IMG/VR virus record: IMGVR_UViG_3300030090_003865
Span: 1 to 27,906 of that record
Length of the DNA stretch: 27,906 bases
Origin: a virus
Strand: one strand, 5' to 3'
Each line of letters begins with the position of its first letter. Position 1 is the first letter of the stretch. The notes beneath the pieces are model-generated. The model was not told the origin of the DNA. It saw only the letters and a list, made by a program, of their open reading frames with translations, and searched no databases. The translations under genes were made by a program, and so were the position numbers. Of the stretch, positions 23,334 to 27,906 are shown one piece after another.

Positions 23334-23773
23334 ATCAATACATTGCAGTTAAATAAAAGTTCTACCACTTGATATGCGTTCTCTGCATCTTCAAGCTCTG
23401 GCTCATAATTAACAAAAGTGATGACAGCATCATTCCATTTATAGCTAGATGAGGGGCTGTAGTTTGAATTATTGCCAACCAGTCGCTTTATTCTATCTGA
23501 GTAATTCATTAATTGTTCTAAATTGTTTCTGCGTGAGTAGATTCCAGGCGTACGTCTGTATATTCGCATAAGTACACCGTATAATCTAATCTGGTCTTCT
23601 GTGGTAGGTTGATCTAGTTCGTCTTGTACTGGGATAAATCGCAAAAAGAAATTTCCACGATTCTTGAAATCAATGTCATAAAATACAGGTAGCTTATTGA
23701 ACTCACCCTTAATTAGTGATTCAAGTGGGTCAATAACATTGTCTTTAATAACTGCGGTGTATTGGGTAGCCAC
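23330..23773 (-). CDS. Tail terminator/completion-like protein, first copy
   Basis: A 147-residue protein between the head-tail connector genes and the tail tube, the position of the tail terminator (lambda gpU class). It has an N-terminal helix (LESLIKGEF), a beta core (NRGNFFLRFIP, RLYGVLMRIYRR) and the ending NYEPELEDAENAYQVVELLF, all echoed in the next gene. The two genes look like a tandem duplication. Which of the two is the true terminator cannot be said. Confidence 0.6.
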   Translation of the reverse strand: MATQYTAVIKDNVIDPLESLIKGEFNKLPVFYDIDFKNRGNFFLRFIPVQDELDQPTTEDQIRLYGVLMRIYRRTPGIYSRRNNLEQLMNYSDRIKRLVGNNSNYSPSSSYKWNDAVITFVNYEPELEDAENAYQVVELLFNCNVLI

Positions 23774-23779
23774 AAAACT

Positions 23780-23860
23780 CTACTTACGCCTTTTAACGCG
23801 CACTTTCTTTTTCTTTTTCTTCTTCTTTGTAGCGTAACCGTAACCTTTGCCTTTTGGCAT
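23780..23860 (-). CDS. Tiny lysine-rich protein, 26 aa
   Basis: Begins MPKGKGYGYATKKKKK and ends in a basic stretch, so nearly two thirds of it is Lys or Arg. AGGAG lies eight bases before the ATG. I recall similar MPKGKGYG peptides in the structural regions of several siphophages. It may bind DNA in the virion or the neck, but that is a guess. It sits just after the connector gene. Confidence 0.6.
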   Translation of the reverse strand: MPKGKGYGYATKKKKKKKKVRVKRRK

Positions 23861-23863
23861 ATC

Positions 23864-24841
23864 TTATCTCCTAGAAATTTGTTCTGATTTTACTTCGCCA
23901 TGCTCTTCTGGTAAGCCCATGACTATAATGCTCCACGCATCGTTGGTCGTATAGACTCCTTCGCCAAAACGTATATACATTCCGTAGGCCAAGCCTTGAT
24001 AATCGCCATTGATTTCTTCTGACTGTATCACTTCTTCCATCGCTAGTCCTTTGTCGTTCTTAACAAAGACACTATACTTAACGCTGGTGTTTTCTGTTCC
24101 TGCTGTAAACGTACCGCCTGCGGTGATCTTGACACGAACATCGTCATAGTCTACGGCTGGTAGCGCGATTGACTTTGTGTCTAAAATACCACCAGTAGTA
24201 TTGGCATTAACAGCTACAGGTACAATTCTGCCTTCATTCTTTTCATAGCTAGACTCATGCCATAGTGCATATTCGCCTCGTTTTAATAAGTCAAGCATAC
24301 CATCACCATCAGGTGAGATATAGCGCTGCTCTACTTCTAAAGCTCTTTCAGGATCTACAGGTCGCATCAATTCAGCGCAAGCTAGTCCTGCATTAGCGCT
24401 AATCAATACAAAATCATAATCTCTGCTTGCAGCACCCTGGTCTTCTGATTTTGTACGTTTAAATATTGGTCTATTGATATATGAGCGAATACGATCTGCC
24501 TGCTCATTTACTACGCGCTGTTTGACTGTAGCCCAGTCTTCTCCTGCTTCATAGGTTAGGTTATCTGGGTCTACTGAGCTGTATACATACAGAGCATCTT
24601 GCGCAGAGTCGTAGTACGCATCATCTGAAGAGTCTACAGCTCCAAGTGATGTCTGCATATTCATCTCTTTACCGTCAACATAACTCATACTTACATAGCC
24701 TGAGTTATAAGCAGCGTATACGTTTGTTGAATAGCTTTGAAAGTTTTGTATTAATCTTTTTCGATCGTAGTTATCAATATTTGGTTCAACACCTTGAAGG
24801 TCGGTATTAATATTACAAAAAGCCTCAAGTCTGGTAGCCAT
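23864..24841 (-). CDS. Head-tail connector protein (putative)
   Basis: A 325-residue protein. Its N-terminal 200 residues are mostly helical (RLEAFCNINTDLQG, then RVVNEQADRIRSYINRPIF and ALEVEQRYISPDGDGMLDLL), as in the gp6/DUF1320-like adaptor that docks under the portal. The last 115 residues are strand-rich (DDVRVKITAGGTFTAG, YSVFVKNDKG), perhaps an added domain on the neck surface. It precedes the tail terminator genes, which fits. Length is about twice that of simple adaptors. The start overlaps the preceding stop by one base. Confidence 0.6.
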   Translation of the reverse strand: MATRLEAFCNINTDLQGVEPNIDNYDRKRLIQNFQSYSTNVYAAYNSGYVSMSYVDGKEMNMQTSLGAVDSSDDAYYDSAQDALYVYSSVDPDNLTYEAGEDWATVKQRVVNEQADRIRSYINRPIFKRTKSEDQGAASRDYDFVLISANAGLACAELMRPVDPERALEVEQRYISPDGDGMLDLLKRGEYALWHESSYEKNEGRIVPVAVNANTTGGILDTKSIALPAVDYDDVRVKITAGGTFTAGTENTSVKYSVFVKNDKGLAMEEVIQSEEINGDYQGLAYGMYIRFGEGVYTTNDAWSIIVMGLPEEHGEVKSEQISRR

Positions 24842-25071
24842 TATGCAAGTCCACTTTGTTTACTGTTAATAAGTTCTTGTTCCTCTACGGATTCAAACGA
24901 ACAGACAATCTCTGGCACATCTAATGTATCGATCATCGCCAGTAGGTTTGCAAGTTTTTTAAGCGCTTTGATGGATGTTTCGGTTTCAAAGTCTTTTTGT
25001 ATTGACCTGCTCAATAATCTTATTGCACGAACCTCATCCATCATTATTTGCATTCTTTCCGCTAAATCCAT
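24841..25071 (-). CDS. Hypothetical protein, 76 aa
   Basis: A 76-residue helical protein (MDLAERMQIMMDEVRAIRLL at the start) with a likely coiled coil in its first half. It lies between the lysin-like gene and the connector gene and overlaps the latter by one base. No family recognised. It could be a small neck or capsid-associated component. Confidence 0.55.
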   Translation of the reverse strand: MDLAERMQIMMDEVRAIRLLSRSIQKDFETETSIKALKKLANLLAMIDTLDVPEIVCSFESVEEQELINSKQSGLA

Positions 25072-25093
25072 TACTTAAACCCTTTTCGACTAC

Positions 25094-25579
25094 TTAGCGT
25101 AGCCATTTAGTGACTTGTTCGACAAACTCATCTGCATCGCCTTTACCACCAGCGTTGTAATAATCTTTCCAGTAATGCGACATTCCTTCTACGCTGCTAG
25201 GCATACGTTTAGGTACTCTCCAGTATTTAATACGACAATGCACTATGCCTGCTGCAATATTCTTTTCTAATATCTCAGCCCAAACCTTATTATCGTAAGT
25301 TTGCCAATACTTCATATCAACCAAACTGGCATCAGCGCATTTTTGCATTAACTTTGGCCTATGTTTTAAGTAGTGCATACAATTATCTACGGCTGTGGCT
25401 GGCTCTACTTGAAAGAATGATTTAGCTGGACCATCATTCATTTGTGTAATGTATTCATAACGCGACTCTATTATGCCTGTGGCTAGTACCATATCTACGG
25501 CACTATCTGAAGCATACTTCTTACCCATTGCGTTACAAGTGCGCTGTATAATTGAGCGCATTTGCTTTATGCTAACCAT
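25094..25579 (-). CDS. Transglycosylase-like endolysin or virion lysin (putative)
   Basis: A 161-residue protein whose first 75 residues resemble a lysozyme-like transglycosylase: LATGIIESRYEYITQM with the likely catalytic Glu in GIIES, then GPAKSFFQVEPATAVDN. The Q-x-E-P-A-T segment after the Glu is common in a family of short phage proteins I recall as lytic. It would cut cell-wall peptidoglycan. The neighbouring small membrane proteins fit a lysis role. No signal peptide is visible, so export would depend on a holin. Confidence 0.6.
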   Translation of the reverse strand: MVSIKQMRSIIQRTCNAMGKKYASDSAVDMVLATGIIESRYEYITQMNDGPAKSFFQVEPATAVDNCMHYLKHRPKLMQKCADASLVDMKYWQTYDNKVWAEILEKNIAAGIVHCRIKYWRVPKRMPSSVEGMSHYWKDYYNAGGKGDADEFVEQVTKWLR

Positions 25580-25735
25580 TTAAAAGTTGTTTTCAATAAA
25601 TGGCTTTACTTCATCGTTCCATATTTTGTCATCGTCTTTGCCTCTGCTTTGCTTGACTGCAAAGTCACCAATCATAATCATAAGCTTCTTCATGCCATGT
25701 TTTCTTACAAGTCTACCTACTAATCGTTTAAGCAT
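25580..25735 (-). CDS. Small hypothetical protein, 51 aa
   Basis: A frame with AGGT eight bases before the ATG that ends right next to the lysin start, so it fills the gap. The product (MLKRLVGRLVRKHGMKKLMI at the start) has a basic amphipathic N-terminal half and an acidic C-terminal half. No family recognised. It may act with the lysin or holin, judged only from place. Confidence 0.6.
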   Translation of the reverse strand: MLKRLVGRLVRKHGMKKLMIMIGDFAVKQSRGKDDDKIWNDEVKPFIENNF

Positions 25736-25736
25736 A

Positions 25737-25880
25737 TTATTTACCTGCTACTTTCTTGATACTAGACCATACGACATCTAATAGAATATCGTCTTTGTCT
25801 GTAGGGCTTAGTTTTACTAATTTTTCACATACCATAAATCCTAGCAAAAACCATTCCCAATGTTGTGTAAAGAATTCCAT
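25737..25880 (-). CDS. Small membrane-associated protein, 47 aa
   Basis: Begins MEFFTQHWEWFLLGFMVCEK, one hydrophobic helix (about residues 7-20), followed by LSPTDKDDILLDVV. I recall similar QHWEW...LTPTKKDD peptides in lysis or tail regions of other phages. It starts three bases after the previous stop. A pinholin- or holin-helper role is possible but unproven. Confidence 0.6.
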   Translation of the reverse strand: MEFFTQHWEWFLLGFMVCEKLVKLSPTDKDDILLDVVWSSIKKVAGK

Positions 25881-25882
25881 AA

Positions 25883-26107
25883 TTAACTCACTCCTTTTAA
25901 CCATGCAAAAAGACTACTAAAAACAAAAGTAATCGTGGCCAGTATCCCTGCAAACCAAGATTGTTTATTCTCTAAAGCTCGCACTCTGCCATTTTGCGCT
26001 TTTATGTCTACTCTAATTTCTTTTGTAACCTCAAAATGAGCCTGGTGCTTTTCTTCCAGTCTCGTTAAACGGTCAAGCATTTCATCGCGATACGCATCTA
26101 GTTTCAT
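25883..26107 (-). CDS. XhlA-like coiled-coil membrane protein (holin candidate)
   Basis: A 74-residue protein with an N-terminal coiled coil (about residues 8-50: MLDRLTRLEEKHQAHFEVTK) and a C-terminal membrane helix (WFAGILATITFVFSSLFAWL). That layout matches XhlA-type hemolysin/holin partners. Its ATG overlaps the preceding stop by four bases. With the lysin three genes downstream, it is the best holin candidate in the window. Confidence 0.6.
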   Translation of the reverse strand: MKLDAYRDEMLDRLTRLEEKHQAHFEVTKEIRVDIKAQNGRVRALENKQSWFAGILATITFVFSSLFAWLKGVS

Positions 26108-26361
26108 TTTGTTGACTTTCTACGCTGCTTAGAACCGCGACCGTTACCAAGTTTTGCCTCAATATAATTTAATTGATCTGTAAGTTCGTCATTTAACTCT
26201 GCAAACTTTTCAATCATTAAATTCTTAGAATCAATAAGTTTTATAATGATTTGATGTAAGTCATCAATCTTTTTATTTAACTCAGATGTCATCCATTTGA
26301 ATGTCATCCATAATATTCCTGCTGCTAATCCAGCAAAACCTACTTCGGTCCAATTTTCCAC
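26104..26361 (-). CDS. Membrane helix plus coiled-coil protein, 85 aa
   Basis: GTG start with AAGAG upstream. Residues 8-25 (GFAGLAAGILWMTFKWM) form a membrane helix, followed by a coiled coil (about 28-70: LNKKIDDLHQIIIKLIDSKN) and a basic end. The order is opposite to the XhlA-like neighbour. It is the first gene after an intrinsic terminator. Possible holin or spanin-related role by context. Confidence 0.55.
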   Translation of the reverse strand: MENWTEVGFAGLAAGILWMTFKWMTSELNKKIDDLHQIIIKLIDSKNLMIEKFAELNDELTDQLNYIEAKLGNGRGSKQRRKSTK

Positions 26362-26381
26362 TATATCTCTTTTCTAAAAAC

Positions 26382-26405
26382 AAGGGGGAGACTAAGCTCC
26401 CCCTT
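26382..26405 (-). terminator. Intrinsic terminator, minus strand
   Basis: AAGGGGGAG, loop of six, then CTCCCCCTT form a 9-bp GC-rich stem; on the minus strand it is followed by GTTTTT. It lies just after the gene at 26413 and separates the upstream small genes from the lysin/tail genes. Confidence 0.8.
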
Positions 26406-26412
26406 TAGGTTG

Positions 26413-26631
26413 TTATGCTTCTTCAGTTTCTAAACTATTTTTTAAGCTAGAAACGAAGCTTTGTCTACCCATTTCCATCTGCTGTAGATTGAACTTTGCG
26501 TTGTCAACCTTGCGATTAAGGTCATTGATATGAGCGACCATTACCTTTTCTTCGTCTTTCATATCATTGATCTTATACTCTTTTTCATCGAGTACAAGAG
26601 TTGGTTCGTTTTGTTTCTCTTTTTTAGCCAT
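26413..26631 (-). CDS. Small coiled-coil hypothetical protein, 72 aa
   Basis: A 72-residue hydrophilic protein (MAKKEKQNEPTLVLDEKEYK at the start) with a coiled coil in its second half (VAHINDLNRKVDNAKFNLQQ). The strand pair VLDEKEYKI at the start resembles small phage proteins with DUF6447-like ends, though I am not sure of the family. AGGAG lies upstream of the ATG. It is the last gene before the terminator. Confidence 0.6.
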   Translation of the reverse strand: MAKKEKQNEPTLVLDEKEYKINDMKDEEKVMVAHINDLNRKVDNAKFNLQQMEMGRQSFVSSLKNSLETEEA

Positions 26632-26650
26632 TTTAAACTCCTGTTTATTG

Positions 26651-26908
26651 TTATTTGAAAATGTTTACTTTTTCCATTAGAGTTTTATTTTTTTCCTCTA
26701 ATTCTTGTGTACGCTTCGCTTCTATTGCACTAATACGACCATTTAGGTCGCCTATATCTTTTTCAATTATTTCTATATGTCTTTGGTTATCTGCCATACG
26801 CTTCTGGGCTTGGTAATAACTGCCGACAATAATTGTAACCAGCACCACAATCTGCACGAGCCATTTAATATTAATCGTGATAGCAAGGTCATCATTCAGG
26901 TTTGCCAT
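26651..26908 (-). CDS. Membrane helix plus coiled-coil protein, 85 aa
   Basis: Residues 14-32 (IKWLVQIVVLVTIIVGSYY) are a membrane helix, followed by a coiled coil to the end (HIEIIEKDIGDLNGRISAIE). Same plan as the genes at 26104 and 27053, so the three may be distant paralogues. GGAG lies ten bases before the ATG. Possibly a lysis-related or membrane-anchored tail-entry protein; unknown. Confidence 0.55.
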   Translation of the reverse strand: MANLNDDLAITINIKWLVQIVVLVTIIVGSYYQAQKRMADNQRHIEIIEKDIGDLNGRISAIEAKRTQELEEKNKTLMEKVNIFK

Positions 26909-27056
26909 TTATATTAAACTCCGTTGTGTCTGGTGGTAATTCTGTTTTAATTCCAATTCTTTCTTCAAACTTATTTACAGCAGGTTCTAGCGTGCCTTTT
27001 GCATCCGCAATTACAATCACAATCGCAGTCGCGCATAATGTATAAAACCATGTCAT
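26892..27056 (-). CDS. Small membrane protein, 54 aa
   Basis: Starts at an ATG overlapping the previous stop by four bases (ATGA) and ends 17 bases inside the next gene. The product has an N-terminal hydrophobic segment (WFYTLCATAIVIVIADA) and a hydrophilic end (EERIGIKTELPPDTTEF). It could be a signal anchor. Coupling and gap filling support it. Confidence 0.6.
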   Translation of the reverse strand: MTWFYTLCATAIVIVIADAKGTLEPAVNKFEERIGIKTELPPDTTEFNINGKPE

Positions 27057-27328
27057 TTCTTTCCATCTCTTAATCTCATAATCTCTTCTTCAATTCTTCT
27101 AATTTTTTCATCTTGTCTAACATCACTTGGTATTGGTAAGTCTTGCATCGCTTTCATTTCTTCAATAGAGGTCTCATTCCCTTGCGCTTGATGCTCTAAA
27201 AAACTAATTCTAGTATTTAGCTGTCCATAGCCCCAGACCATTGCAGAAATAAAACCCACCGCTTGTATTAACATTGGAAGACTAATATTGAAACTAGAAT
27301 TTTCTCCTATAGGTTGCTTATTTGTCAT
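27053..27328 (-). CDS. Membrane helix plus coiled-coil protein, about 91 aa
   Basis: Begins MTNKQPIGENSSFNISLPML. A membrane helix (LIQAVGFISAMVWGYG) is followed by a coiled coil (LNTRISFLEHQAQG), ending in an Arg/Glu-rich helix. I chose the ATG at 27328 because the alternative GTG at 27364 would read through another short coupled gene. Third member of the same architectural group; role unknown. Confidence 0.55.
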   Translation of the reverse strand: MTNKQPIGENSSFNISLPMLIQAVGFISAMVWGYGQLNTRISFLEHQAQGNETSIEEMKAMQDLPIPSDVRQDEKIRRIEEEIMRLRDGKK

Positions 27329-27398
27329 AATAACACATAAAATAAATAGCAGTCGCAAACACACAAAGTGCTATTGCCTGTAAAGCTATTTCATTCAT
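27318..27398 (-). CDS. Tiny membrane peptide, 26 aa
   Basis: MNEIALQAIALCVFATAIYF with a short polar end: almost entirely one membrane helix. It overlaps the previous stop and the next start (8 and 11 bp), which suggests translational coupling. No clear ribosome site of its own. Confidence 0.45.
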   Translation of the reverse strand: MNEIALQAIALCVFATAIYFMCYYDK

Positions 27399-27675
27399 TT
27401 TTTGGTCTTGGTCTTGGCTTTGGCTTTTTATTAATAACAATACTTTTAGTATAAACAGGTTTTATATGCGGTCTTGTTTCCCAATATCTATAATCATCTG
27501 TATTCCAGCCAATCGCTATTGCATTTGGATAATATCTATGTGCAAAAGCATCTGATCTGTACACCTTGATCACCCTGCCGCTATCAGAATAAGTTATAAT
27601 CTCAGATGGTATAGGTTCGCCCATATCGCCACTAAGAGCATAGCCTAAAATCAATCCTAGCATAAACTGTATCAT
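27391..27675 (-). CDS. Hypothetical membrane-anchored protein, 94 aa
   Basis: The first 15 residues (MIQFMLGLILGYALS) are a hydrophobic anchor or signal. The rest is soluble, with an aromatic-rich middle (HRYYPNAIAIGWNTDDYRYW) and a basic, proline-rich tail (KKPKPRPRPK). That proline-rich tail is seen in some spanins, but no lipobox or pair is proven. ATG overlaps the preceding stop. Confidence 0.55.
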   Translation of the reverse strand: MIQFMLGLILGYALSGDMGEPIPSEIITYSDSGRVIKVYRSDAFAHRYYPNAIAIGWNTDDYRYWETRPHIKPVYTKSIVINKKPKPRPRPKNE

Positions 27676-27902
27676 TAATTACTACCGTTGTTTATGCGTT
27701 GTGCGTCTATATAGAGCTTATTAAAATCCATTGCAGTAGAATCAAGTTGTAGCTGAATCAGTTTAAATAAGCTATCCACTTCAAATGCGTTTCTTGTTAC
27801 CTCTGCATTTAATTCATCTCTGGTTTTACCAAAGTAAAATTCATCTGCACAACTAATAGCTGTAAAGACAAAAGCAAGAGTAAATGCAATAATTACCAGC
27901 AC
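27675..27902 (-). CDS. Exported or lipoprotein-like small protein, possibly partial
   Basis: 75 residues. The N-terminus (LVIIAFTLAFVFTAISCADE) resembles a signal peptide with a lipobox-like AISC, followed by a helical region (VDSLFKLIQLQLDSTAMDF). The start used is a GTG at 27902; the frame is still open to the window edge, so the true start may lie outside. A Rz1/spanin-like role is conceivable given the lysis context, but not shown. Confidence 0.5.
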   Translation of the reverse strand: MLVIIAFTLAFVFTAISCADEFYFGKTRDELNAEVTRNAFEVDSLFKLIQLQLDSTAMDFNKLYIDAQRINNGSN

Positions 27903-27906
27903 ATTG

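Overview
The window is most of the genome of an uncultured temperate tailed phage or prophage, probably siphovirus-like. Evidence for this is a complete terminase-portal-head set, a tail module with tube protein, frameshifted tail chaperone, tape measure and hub, a tyrosine integrase beside a small HTH regulator, and a replication module. Genes are densely packed with 1-4 bp stop/start overlaps (ATGA, TAATG). Many starts have AGGA/GGAG-type Shine-Dalgarno sites, which fits an SD-using bacterial host; the host cannot be named from the sequence. The DNA is AT-rich, most extremely between about 5.3 and 8.3 kb. No tRNA, CRISPR or insertion sequence was seen.

Layout. Almost everything is on the minus strand, so it reads right to left. 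(1) 5313 down to 1: a sigma/LuxR-type HTH protein, small and large terminase, portal, Mu-F-like head protein, a gpG/GpS-like protein, scaffold, and the first 18 codons of what is probably the major capsid protein. That capsid gene appears to be interrupted by a group I intron running off the left edge. (2) 5.3-8.3 kb: a divergent promoter region, a plus-strand block of small unknown genes, and a dense repeat zone holding about ten copies of a 22-25 bp element plus TGATAGT iterons and a long hairpin. (3) 14.4 down to 8.34 kb: a replication/recombination operon with SSB, Hjc-like resolvase, small zinc-binding candidates, a DUF1599-like protein, a GIY-YIG protein, a RecB/Cas4-like nuclease, a DNA methyltransferase, a CHC2/TOPRIM primase and a RepA-like helicase. 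(4) 14.4-15.9 kb: HTH regulator and plus-strand integrase. (5) 27.9 down to 15.9 kb: small membrane and coiled-coil proteins that look like a lysis cassette, a transglycosylase-like lysin, head-tail connector, two tail-terminator paralogues, tail tube, chaperone with a -1 frameshift, tape measure, hub and a distal tail protein.

Working together: the helicase, primase, SSB and nucleases would replicate the genome, perhaps from the iteron-rich zone next to the helicase gene. The HTH proteins and integrase would control lysogeny. The two large minus-strand structural blocks are probably one late region on a circular map, joined through the capsid gene that lies outside the window. Ten short genes lacking from a simple long-ORF view were recovered from overlaps and start sites, along with the frameshift extension.

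The most notable points are the intron at the left edge, the repeat zone at 6.95-8.32 kb, the frameshift at 21283, and the GIY-YIG protein with a ribbon-helix-helix-like tail.
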